Below, in pieces: positions 52,229-62,604 of a stretch of DNA of 64,000 nt. The stretch covers positions 59,101,249 to 59,165,248 of the forward strand of contig OZ038423.1 of NCBI GenBank assembly GCA_964036155.1, in the 5' to 3' direction. The notes below the pieces were generated by a model. It did not search any database. It saw only the letters and a program-made list of their open reading frames with translations, and had not been told where the DNA came from. The first letter of the stretch is position 1. Each line of letters starts with the position of its first letter. The DNA comes from Diploscapter coronatus (Eukaryota > Nematoda > Chromadorea > Rhabditida > Rhabditidae). The position numbers and the translations under genes are program-made.

Positions 52229-53938
52229 TGAACGATGGAACTAGGAATATGAGAGGGGGCAAAGGTGGTCTTCAAAATGCCCTGAAAATTGGCATAGCAA
52301 AATGCAATATTTTGAACAGAAACGAAAATTTGAAAAATTAGCATAAAAGGTCCAATATGATTGCCTTCTCTAAAAGGACAAAAGTAATGTAGACAAACAA
52401 ATAGGGAAAGAAGATGAGTCAACTTTGCTGTTATAAGAAGAAAAAGGGGCCAAAATAGAAACAATCTAGAAAGAGAAGATTTGTAGTATTTTGACAATGG
52501 TTTGTAGGGAAACTTGTCAAAATGTTCGCTATTTTACAGTTGTATTTTGAGACGAAAGATGTGAAATTTGATAGGAGGCGAATGATAAGAAATCGAGATG
52601 AGTAAGAAAGGCAGACAAGGGGTCGAATGAACATTAAATCAATCGGACAGAGGTCGCGAAAAGAGCCTAGTGGATAAAAAAGATATCCACTGGGATATGC
52701 CGAGAGAGGGATAAAATAAATCCATACTCCCAGCTCGCTTTGCTCCGAAGATCTTACACTATCAGGGTCATTAAAAAATCTTTGATGATAAAAACTACGC
52801 TCGCTCGTAATTTATCACGAATAAAAAAACCGTGACAAATGGTCGTGATTCAGATTTTTGAAAGATTTAGCAGAAAAGCGCGCTGCAATCACGAAAAGCC
52901 GAAAGGTGCTATTACGATGAGAATTTTTGTAATAAAAACATGGATGTCTGATCGGAATTCTAAAATTTCCTATCTTTTCCACAAAAAATAATAATCGAGT
53001 GAATTTTGAGGGATGGCTGGAAAATAAATGGACCATATGGAATTAATGAATGTGGAGGGAAAGATCTGAACACTTTGAAGAAAATTCCACAGCTGGGTTA
53101 GAAACGCACGTGTGATATAGTGAATTTTGCGGGCAAAAACTGAGAAAATTCGAAAAGTCCCCGAAAATGATTGAGATTTCGGAGAAAAATCAATCTTCCT
53201 AATAAATCTACAAGTCCGGTAAAGTGCCTGGGTTAATGGAAATCCCTTCAGAATAATCGATTATCAGCGTGAATGCTGCATATATAAAATGATAAGACAG
53301 GACAATAATGAGAATTAGAGAGTCAAGGTCAGGATGGAAAAGAAAGAAATAAAGTGGGATGTGCATATATTCAATATGTGAGATGGTATATAAGAAGTGA
53401 TAGAGAGTAGATCAAATAAGAGAGTCGAGACGAGCAGAAAGTAGATGGTCAATAATATGGGGAAGGCCCAATACACCTGTTAGGGGTCAATCTAAAGCCT
53501 CTAGCCAGAGAGAATAAAAAAGTTGCGCAATTTTCTTACACCTAGAATTATTTTTTCACGATTTCTTAGAAAATCGATATCTGAAAAGATACAGCATTGT
53601 GCCAGAGTCTAAGCATTAGAAAATGCCACAAGATGAGGAAATGTTGAAGGAGAGGGAGAAAAGATATGGAGATAGACTGTTTTCTGACTGTGTTAGACTA
53701 TTTGCACTGTTCGCATTCTCTATGCCAGGTCAGAGAGTTCTTTCTTTTTCTCCCTTTTCCCGTCCAAAACCACAACCATTCTCAATCTTATCACATCAGC
53801 AAAGTGAGAGGCATATTCCTAGTCTCTCAATTCAACAAGAAGATCGAATTCCCATATAAGAGCTGGGAGAAAACAAATAGAAATTTGCATTTCAGAATTT
53901 GAGAAATTCCAAAATGATCTCGTTATTTCCCACAAATC
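52229..53938. promoter_or_regulatory. Shared upstream region of divergent laminin and 53939 genes
   Basis: 1.7 kb separates two divergent start codons, so both promoters should lie here. No exons are supported. GATAAG-type strings occur (for example near 52586 and 53289), which could bind GATA factors, but in A/T-rich sequence they are weak evidence. Confidence 0.45.
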
Positions 53939-55442
53939 ATGTCGAAAGAAGGCGGTGGATTCTGGCTGAAACAAGGCAAAGAGGCGCTGTTAGTGATCAG
54001 CAAAATGGCTGCCGAAGGTTGGACAATAAAAAAATGATTCTGGAACCTTCATAAAAAATCCCCGATTCTAGAACAATCACAAATTCATTCTAGAGCATGA
54101 ATTTCAGGCCTATCCTTCGAGCGAATGATCGAGAAGCCGGAGAGGATTTTGGTTAGATTTGGACTTTTTTTTTTTGAAAAATCAATAAATTTGGATACTT
54201 GCAGTTACTGCCCTTTTCTGGAAAAAAAAAACAAAGTAGAAATTACACAGAATCAAATTAATTGATTTTCGATAAAAATCGATAAATCCTACCGTAATCC
54301 TTTTTTCCAGAAGCAAGTGGTTCCGCCGAAAGCGCATCTGGTCGTGTCACTTGCCTTTGTGTTTTTCTTCTTTCATTTCTACCTGCTCTACGTGCTCGTC
54401 TACGCCGCTACAAAAGCCGCATTCCATTGGACCACCGACACGTCGAAGGAGCTGCCTAAATTCGAGGAGATCAAGAGAAAGGTCAGATTACGGTATTTAA
54501 ATTTGGAATATTTTTGAGACTATCGCACTTTTTTCGAGAAACAAATATTATTACTGTAGTTTTTTTTCGAGTTTCAATAAAAAAAGTTAAACATCTTTAG
54601 CTTTTCCTCTGAAAGATATAAGATTGCTGTAGCTTTTCTAAAAATATTCATCTTTACTGTAATTTTTCACCTACCTTTTCTAATTTCCAAATCGGCATGG
54701 CAGTCGCTTCTCTGTTCGTGGTGCAGAGTCTGTCCTCTCTCCTTCCATCCGCTTATTTCCCGCAGAGGATGTCAAGCTTCAATCCGCGTTCGCTGCTCGA
54801 GTGGTTCGTTCAGCTGCGGCCCCAAATCAACATCAAACCGCAATTGGTAAGCCTGAATTTCTATAGATTACAAATGGATATATCAAATCCTCTATCATTT
54901 TAGAAGCGAGTATATGAAATTCCCTATTCTTTTTTGAGTGGATATATTAAATTCTCTACCTTTCTTGCAGAGAGTAGTCACTTCGAGTTCGCACACGTCG
55001 TGCAATTCGTCTGTGGCCGCGACGATGAGTCGAGAATCGGACGAGTTGAACGATTCGAACGAGAAGTGGGACGGAGAATCAGAATCTGGCACGACGACCA
55101 CGTCCCTGTCTGTGGAAGAAGTTGATGCGCAAATCGAGCTGGCCGTTGACATTCTCCCCGTCGATAGACAGCTCAGGCAAGAACAAATTTCTAACTTGCC
55201 ATTTTTGTTATTTTAATTTGTTTTCAGACAATTAACAAAGAGTGCGCAAAAGGCGAAAAACTACGCGGAGGTGGGTCTAGAAGTGATGCAAGCCATTGCC
55301 AGGTTCATTGAATTTTGAAAATGTTCAACTTGTTTTTATTTCTAGCGATTCTCGCGAAAAATGGTCGAATAACGATTTCGAGAGTGCAGCGGAAAACGTC
55401 GATTCCGCCACCCAAAACGACAAATCGGGCAGTGAAGCTTAG
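53939..55442 (+). CDS. Unrecognised membrane protein
   Basis: Exons 53939-54017, 54108-54151, 54311-54481, then 54691-54846 or 54727-54846, then 54971-55176, 55228-55302 and 55346-55442; 275 or 263 residues. Near the start it reads GKEALLVISKMAAEG, followed by IEKPERIL. A strong hydrophobic segment (about 51-75, VSLAFVFFFFHFYLLYVLVY) is a membrane span. If exon 4 starts at 54691, IGMAVASLFVVQSLSSLL forms a second span; that start follows TTTCCAA rather than an AG. The canonical acceptor GTGGTGCAG (54718-54726) keeps the frame but removes most of that span. The C-terminal 130 residues are polar and Ser/Glu-rich, probably cytosolic. Exon 5 uses a GC donor (CAG then GCAAGA). No family was recognised. 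An AATAAA at 55514-55519 ends the transcript. Confidence 0.75.
54877..54960. repeat. Three tandem copies of the dispersed dyad motif
   Basis: GGATATATCAAATCCTCTA (54877), GTATATGAAATTCCCTA (about 54910) and GGATATATTAAATTCTCTA (54940), spaced about 31 nt apart, fill most of the intron 54847-54970. The last copy runs into the polypyrimidine tract of the acceptor. Confidence 0.75.
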
Positions 55443-55719
55443 AAGAAATAGACTGTTTTTAAGGGAACTTTTGAAATCCCTTAATCTCGAAAGCTTTTTC
55501 CAAGAGCATCATCAATAAAACGTTCATTCCTCAAAATTACCTGTAACAAAACATATATGAATTTCGATAGGATTATGATATGTGTCATGTCAGATTCAAA
55601 AATAAGCGAATTTAAAATGAATAATTTTAAAGCCCCAGTGAGAATATACAGATCATAGACTATTCGACGTTTAGAAATCCCAATATTGTCTCTATTTAGC
55701 AAAAGAGGCCCGTCTCAAT
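55443..55719. terminator. Convergent 3' ends of two genes
   Basis: 277 nt between the stop codons of two convergent genes. The + strand AATAAA at 55514-55519 serves the 53939 gene. No clear AATAAA was seen for the minus-strand gene. Confidence 0.5.
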
Positions 55720-56818
55720 TTATGAATGATCTCGTAACGTCGAAACATAGACGGTGGAGGCATCTAATATTTCTTTATGTCGCTTTTTCGTCTTTAAAAC
55801 TCGGCTAACCTGGAATGACCGTAGAGAAATATCATTTTTCTGCAGTAAAATGAGCTGTTTTTCGACCCTCGCCGCACATTCTTGACCCTTCTTATAACCC
55901 TTACAAATTTCGTAGAGTTGCTTCTGAAAAAAATAGAAATTTAAGGAAAATCCACATCTTTCTTGAACTAACCTGTAGATCCTGTTCCAGCCTGTCAATG
56001 AAATGTGGCACAGCACACATGAACGCTGAGTGTTGTCGGAAGGAATTGAAGGTTACCGGCAAATTTAGAAGTAGTAATTTTGTCCGTCTGAAAAGTCAAA
56101 AAAAAATTACAAAAAATCATGAAGTAACCTATGCTTCTCCCAGCAATCATTGTTCTTTTTAGGCATGGCCCACAATTTTCTCATTCTCCTTCGGATTTTC
56201 TTCGGATAGAACTTCGGCTCATAAGGCTCTTCGCATTGAATTGGTGACTTCATAAGACGTGCCCTTTCGGCCATCGGCAAGGATTGCAGGATTGTCCTGG
56301 AAAAATTCGACTTTTTAGATTTTCCCAATTTTTCAAAAATTTCGGGCCTGGTTTTAGCGACTTCAATCAGACAGTCCTCCCTGCCCTCGATGTGACTCCA
56401 GATTTCTGTCACTCTGAAAATAGAACAATCCTTTATTTTGTTCATTTTTTAAAACCCAACCTATGTTTCAGAGCGGGTTCGAGTTTTTCGATGAAATTCG
56501 GGATTTCACAGGGGGTTTCCTTTATCGGCTCGTCTTTCGCTCGCATTTCAAAGAGCGGCTTCCTCTAGAAAACTAATTTCTATTATTGCATCATCGAGGA
56601 AGTGGCCAATATTGCCTCATAACTTGTGATGGCTGTAAACTGTAAACCAAGTGGATAATTGTTGCTAATGTACGGTTATATTAAGAAAAATTCTCTAGCT
56701 AAGTGTACGTAGTGTTTACCCTAGAAACGCCTCTGGCATAGAGAAACGATGGAAGAACGCCGACCATCAAAAAGGAATAGTATACGATTAGCAGGAACGA
56801 GTGACAATTCAAATACAT
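55720..56818 (-). CDS. Secreted protein with two copies of a Cys-containing module
   Basis: Exons in transcript order: 56720-56818, 56461-56564, 56348-56413, 56129-56296, 55973-56087, 55720-55923; 251 residues. The start follows a TTTCAG acceptor by 7 nt, fitting trans-splicing. The N-terminus (MYLNCHSFLLIVYYSFLMV) is a signal peptide or signal anchor. Two repeats are visible. Repeat 1 runs from CEIPNFIEKLE (Cys52) to EDC (Cys82). Repeat 2 runs from CAVPHFIDRLE (Cys170) to QEC (Cys200). The Cys-to-Cys spacing is 30 in both, and each second Cys is followed about eight residues on by T/L-I-L and a Gln-containing helix. The segment between the repeats is basic. One intron (56297-56347) needs a GC donor; without splicing it adds 17 in-frame residues that have no counterpart in repeat 2. 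No known family was recognised. Confidence 0.7.
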
Positions 56819-58081
56819 TTTGCCCTGAAACGCCAACTTTCGATTTCGTTCAGAGAAAAAGGTAAGCTCTTGACAGAAAAATTCTGAATTGAATGAAAAT
56901 TTTCGAGTGCCTAAAATCAATTGACAAGGTCTTTCTTGGTATAGTGGACAATGTAGGAAGTTCAAGGCAAAGAGGAATTATTAATCGTGCGTCACACTAG
57001 AATGACTTTGATTGGAAAGGTAAGTAGGTACGACAAAAAATTCGAATGTCCAACTATACTTCCTATAATCAGACGAGAAGAATGGGCAAACGCATTTGTC
57101 ATATGGCTTGTATCTGACAAGCAGTTAGGTAAAAAGTCGGGTAAGGAAGAAAAAGCGGAAAATTACTGGACGCTGGCGCCGCCTACTACCACTTAGACAC
57201 CAGACGCAAATTAGCTAATCGACCAATTCGTGGGATTTCCCTAATGAGGCAGATCATTAATATCATTTAGGAAAAATTCTAGAGATCATGTATTTCTCAC
57301 CAAATTACCATGATTACCACTTTATAAGATTCGTCGTATTTAGGATATAGGAAAAAATTTTGTGAGTTTTAAAAATGATGATCATAGCAAACTGATGAAA
57401 CATACTTGAGGATGAATTCTAGTATGAACTGAAAATGAGAAGGAGGAAAGAAAGTACTGACCAGAAATGGACGATTCTAGCCTGTAAAACAGATGGGGTT
57501 AAGGTCAACCTGAGTAAAGCAAAATGAGAGTGGTCTTTCTGAAGGAATTCACTTCGCTTTTTCTTCTTCTTGCAAATTGCTATAGAAAAGATGCTGATTG
57601 ACAGAACAAAGATTGACCATGGACAGGGTACGAAATGACAGGAAAAGACGCAGAGAAAGGGCGCCAAGCGTGCAGATAACATCTGATTCGCATAAATGCT
57701 TATTAGGAAAAATGTCAAACAGAAAAGAAAAATCGGAACAACAAGGTTTGATTTGAAGTTGCAAAAGAAAGGAATTTCTTTCCTTGTACACGGGAAATGA
57801 ACGGAATTGGAACATGCCCATTTTCGGTAAGGAGGATACAGACAATTGCCTGAATGCGTAATGAGATGGGAGAAAGGAAAGCATAGCGGATATATGAAAT
57901 CCTCCAATTTGTCCTCTGAAATGTAAATTACCCTCTTTATTATCATATCTTCTTCCTAGCTTATGCCTCATTTCGTTGCACTCATTTTCACCCTTCATCG
58001 CTAGCAGCTGTTCATTTTTAACTCAATGCGCTATGATATACCCACCGACTAATCGATAATTCAAGATTCTCAGCCGGATCT
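56819..58081. promoter_or_regulatory. Upstream region of divergent 55720 and acetylcholine receptor genes
   Basis: 1.26 kb between divergent starts, with no supported exon. Long minus-strand open frames at 57419-57998 reflect purine-rich + strand sequence. One dyad-motif copy (GGATATATGAAATCCTCC) lies at 57888-57905. Confidence 0.45.
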
Positions 58082-60478
58082 ATGAAACCCATTAAATCCG
58101 CTAAATCTCCAATAAAGATGGCTAACGTTCTGTGTATCATTTTTCTATTCCTGCTCAAAGGTAAGCCTATCCGTCTTTTCTCACTTCTCAAGTTACAATT
58201 TCATTATTCACTCATTGCACTGCTTGTGCAAATGCAGTACATTTGCCCATCTTTCAGACTAATGTTTTTCGACCAAATAACCCTCCTTGAAGGAGTTTCC
58301 CGCACAAAGCCTCCTGCATTTGTCTTCCATTATTTCCTTCCCTAATATTTCTCTCATAAAGGAGAGGGGATTAGGGCCTTTGGCATTGATTATTCAATGT
58401 GTCTACATTTTCCAATTTTTGCAAATTTTTGAATAGTCCAGACAGAAGTTATCTTGGTTGTTTAGCGACACTACGATAGTAATTCTGAATATTTCAATTT
58501 TATGCGGGTGTATGCTCGTACCTGAATGAATAGGTATGAATTTTCCAGCGATGTCTGCTGTGGGAAATGACGACGAGGATCGGCTGATGATCGACTTGTT
58601 CCGCGGCTACAACGCGCTCGTACAGCCCGTCGCCAACAAATCGCATCTCCCCATGATCGTTCAAATCGCTATGCAACTCGTGCTTCTCGTCAATGTCGTG
58701 AGTTTTCCTGAATTTCTTCATGTTTCATTTTCTTACAATTTTCGCCCATTCTAAATTTTTATCTGAAAAAACTAAACTCAATTTTTAGTCGGCATTTTTT
58801 TATCTTCAAATTCAGGACGAAAAGCAACAAGTCATGCACACGAATGTTTGGCTGGCTCTCGTGAGTTTCCTCCAGAAAATTAGAACATCGATTTTCATAG
58901 TTTTCCAGAAATGGAATGACTACCAACTCAAATGGGACCCCTCAAATTACGGAGGAATAGAGAGCATGAGGGTTGCACCTGATAAAATTTGGCAACCAGA
59001 TATTGTACTCTTTAATAAGTTCGAAGTTTTAAAATATCTTTGAAGACCAACCTAATTTAGCGCTGATGGAAATTACGAGGTGTCCTTCCTGTGCAATACT
59101 TTGATTCACCATACTGGGGAAGTATTGTGGGTGCCTCCTGCAATCTACAAGAGTTCTTGCATTATTGATGTCGAGTATTTTCCTGTAAGACTTCAAAATC
59201 TACCTCTTCAAAGATTGAAAATTAAGTTCGACGAGCAAATCTGTAGTCTGACATTTGGAAGTTGGACTTACAATCGAGAAGAGTTGAAACTGGACTTCCT
59301 CTATTCTGACATGGTCGATTTTTCTGATTATGCCTCGAGCAGCATATGGGATTTGATTGATGGGCCAGCGATTTTGACAGAAGACCGAAGTCGGGTCGAA
59401 TTCCAGATTCGAATACGGTCAGCAAGGTCTTTGAATCTCCAATTTTTTCCCATTTTCAGAAGGAAAACCCTGTTCTATACGGTAGTTCTACTGCTGCCAA
59501 CAATTATGATGGCATTTTTGAACGTCACTGTATTCTACTTGCCTACCGCCTCGGGTAAGTCAAAACTGTTGATAAAAATCGAATTTTTTATTTCAGGTGA
59601 AAAAATGGGTCTGACAATGAATGTCTCCCTGTCTATTGTCGTGTTTTTGCTTCTGGTGTCGAAGATTCTGCCACCTACCTCGTCCTCCATTCCTTTGGTT
59701 AGACTTACTATAGCTTTTCAAGTTTGCTCTCAATTTAGGCTGCCAAATACTTGCTGCTGACGTTCGTGCTTAACGTCATCACGATTGTCGTGACGACCGT
59801 CATTTGCAACATTTATTTCCGCTCTGCCGCGACGCACCATTTGCCTCCTTGGGTCAGAAGTCTGTTTCTCGAGGTTTGTCTCGTAAATAATTCAATCTAC
59901 CTGAAAACTCTAGTGGCTTCCCCTGTTCATGTGCATGAAGCGGCCGAATCGAAAGAATGTGCTTCGATTCTTGAAGAAACGGCATACTCCGACAGAAACT
60001 AGGAATATCGGTCCGGAAGAAGCAGTGCGGATCGAGAACCATCACCCACACTGCTCCATGCACGATACGCGGAAAATCCAGCACGCCTGCGCGGATTTGA
60101 CGCCCGACGCGCAGAGAGCCCTAGATGCCATTGAATTCATCACGGAAAATCGTCGTGATGAGGAAATCAATAAACAGGTGGTTTTGGCATTTTTCAAACA
60201 ACGAAAAATTTCCCAGATGAAAGACGACTGGAAGTACGTGAGCATGGTTATCGACAGATTTTTATTGTACGGATTTTTCGCTGTTACATTGGGGGGCACA
60301 ATAGGTAGGTCATGGATTTTCGAAAATTCAGAAATTTCACCTTCTAGGAATTATCGCTTCTGCTCCGACGATTTTCGAGACGGTGGACGAGAATCAGAAT
60401 ATCAAGCGATTGAAATACCTCTACAAACTGAACAGGAATTATAGTTTTAACGATACCTATCAACCGGGAATATATTGA
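58082..60478 (+). CDS. Nicotinic acetylcholine receptor subunit, non-alpha type
   Basis: Cys-loop cation channel subunit of the plasma membrane, resembling nematode UNC-29/ACR-2-type non-alpha chains. Exons: 58082-58160, 58549-58697, 58816-58860, 58909-59018, 59061-59184, 59227-59417, 59460-59554, 59597-59697, 59739-59873, 59914-60177, 60217-60304, 60348-60478; 503 residues from the first ATG, though the second ATG at 58118 gives a cleaner signal peptide (MANVLCIIFLFLL). The ligand domain has WDPSNYGG, KIWQPDIVLFNNADG and the Cys-loop from Cys161 to Cys175 (CIIDVEYFPFDEQIC). The loop-C region (IWDLIDGPAILTEDRSRVEF) lacks the vicinal Cys pair, hence non-alpha. M1 starts at RRKTLFYTV; M2 follows GEK (GLTMNVSLSIVVFLLLVSK); M3 is YLLLTFVLNVITIVVTTV; M4 is FLLYGFFAVTLGGTIGIIAS. 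An AATAAA at 60501-60506 follows the stop. Confidence 0.93.
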
Positions 60479-60947
60479 AATGTTAGAATTTTCAAAGATG
60501 AATAAAGATATTTATTGCTTGTCAGCTAGAGACTTCAATTTGACAGCTTTGAAGACTCCGCCTCAAATTTTCGTCGTCTCGCCCATTTCTGGGCTCGATG
60601 CGGACTCATTAAAATTCACACGACTCGGTGTGCATCTATGGGGGATACATGAAATCCCAAAATTCCGGGGACTTGGATCTTCCAGAACAAATCCATTTTA
60701 CGTCATAACGTCATCAGACACTTTACGCGTTGAACTCATCGGACCGCCCTCTTTCCATTACTTCTCTGGGTTCTCTCCCAAAGGGCCGCAGCGTGCTTCC
60801 TCGTAAAATTTCGCGATCCATCTTCCCCACAAAGTTTTACGTCACCTCTTCTATTTTTGTTGCGTTTTACAAATTGTTTAAATCCCACCATTTTGGCCAT
60901 ATTTAGGTACCCCTTTCCACCGGTTCAGGCCTATATTTTTACTAGAA
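60479..60947 (+). other. Intercistronic gap between receptor and small secreted protein genes
   Basis: Holds the receptor polyadenylation signal at 60501-60506, a dyad-motif copy (GGGGATACATGAAATCCC, 60641-60658) and, at its end, an unpaired acceptor GGTTCAG (60922-60928) 19 nt before the next start codon. At about 440 nt from signal to start, it is longer than the typical nematode operon gap of about 100 nt. Confidence 0.5.
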
Positions 60948-61769
60948 ATGAACTACGGATTCGTATTCAGCGCCCTCCTAGTCATAATTCTGGCAGTTCT
61001 GACCACAGCCAAGGACGGAGGTCTGTTCGAGAAAAGGGATAGTGAGTGCCGAAAGAATTCTGTTCAACTAACCTTTCTTTGTGATATGCATTCATCTAAC
61101 CCGAATTGTGTGCCGTGAACTTTCACACAACTTTTCAATTCGCTCAATTTGATGGCACTTTGTCGTATCCCAATTGCAAATTACGTGCGCTAGTCGAGCG
61201 CGTATGTTTCAATTCGGTTGATTAGCGGAAAAAACCATAAAAGTCCTCTTCCTCCGCTCAAAGGGAGGGAAAAGCTGCCAAATTGACGAAGCTTTCCAAA
61301 CTATAGTAGAATTTGGCATAAAAATTAATTCAATTCACGAAAAAATCTAGGCGATTTCTTCCTGCGCAGTGCAAAATGGGCCCAGTTTCCGTCCGGCGGC
61401 AGTTTGGTGTCGGGTCGAGGTGGCTTCCGGCCTGGGTTCAACAGTCAGAACGGCTGGAGGCAGTTTGTCTACGATTTCAGAAAGGCAAGACTCAAATTAA
61501 TTCCTGATTACTGTAGCCTCTTGCTGTTTGCGTGAAATGATGCAAAACAAGCACGAAATTATTATTGCATCAGCAAAGCCAAATCGTGTTAGCTTTTTGC
61601 TACAAGCCTGCATTATGATTGACACATTTAATTTGGAGGAGAAATCGTAATTTTCCAGCAGAAAATTGTGACTAACCCATATCTTTTCAGTAGTCGATAT
61701 CCACCAGCCACATCTTCTCCATTCAAGTCCCGCCCATTCTTCAAACATCCTCATTTCATGTTTTTCTAA
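60948..61769 (+). CDS. Small secreted protein, possible peptide precursor
   Basis: Exons 60948-61041, 61351-61484 and 61659-61769; 112 residues. MNYGFVFSALLVIILAVLTTA is a clear signal peptide, so the protein enters the secretory pathway. A Lys-Arg site follows nine residues later (GGLFEKR). The rest is rich in Gly, Phe, Ser and Arg, including SGRGGFRPGFNSQNGW. No amidation-type Gly-Lys-Arg repeat and no known neuropeptide motif is seen. The second intron uses a GC donor (AGAAAG then GCAAGA). Read-through would instead end the protein 16 residues later at 61537. Overlapping AATAAA signals at 61797-61807 close the transcript. A neuropeptide or antimicrobial role is only a guess from the layout. 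Confidence 0.6.
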
Positions 61770-62604
61770 TTAACTAATTCGTTTTATAGAATTCAAAATA
61801 AAATAAAGCACAAACACTGTTAATTCACGTCTTCATGCTTATCGAGTTCATATTTTCGATTTTTAATGCCATTACTTCATGATTGAAAGATTCTATGCCA
61901 CCATTCTAATGATCATAAATACAGTAAATATACAGAGAAGTAATGATAGATTCAGACCGTTTTCGGGTTAAATGAAATAGTTGCTGAACAAATGGAATTA
62001 AGAGACCACGCTGTGGTCCGTTGTTCCAATTTGTTCCACGCTTGAAAGAGAGGGAGTCCACCTTTCACACCCTGACTTGAGCTTTTCTTCTCCCCCTTCG
62101 CCTTCAGCAACGAGGAGGAAATAGAAGAGAAAGAGCAGAGGCGAAAAAGGGAGGACGCGTAAAATTGTGTGCGAGAAAGAGGCCTGCCTCTCTTCTAAAC
62201 GTGGAATGAATTGGAAAGAGGGAAACAGTGTGGAGACAAAGAATTATGCCAAAAAAATGAACTAGAAAATGAATTACAAATTTGATAGAAAATCACATAA
62301 TTGGTTGTGATTGATGAAAGCTACAGCTGTATGGGTTGAAATTTCTTTACATATCATTCAAATTAATTCGAATATCTAACTGGCACGATTAGCCATTATG
62401 CACATTAAAGTGCTTTCCCAGAAAAAAAGAACGAAGTCTTACGAGATTTGGCAACTCATTGAGAAAATACCGTATTCGAAACTTGTAGAATGAAGTGCAA
62501 AATTAAAGTGGAAAAAAGGAATAATTATATGACTATTTTAAAATTCGAATAATTAATCAACAGATAATTGATAAAATGAAAAAAGTGACCTTGATTCTGC
62601 GCAT
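61770..62604. other. Convergent intergenic region
   Basis: Between the small secreted protein gene and the AMSH-like gene, which converge. It contains the AATAAA signals at 61797-61807 and no supported exon or RNA gene. Confidence 0.55.

Noticed and set aside
57419..57998. Two long overlapping minus-strand open frames (175 and 149 codons)
   Set aside because: The minus strand here is pyrimidine-rich, which depletes stop codons in several frames at once. There are no splice partners or recognisable motifs, and the location is the receptor promoter region.
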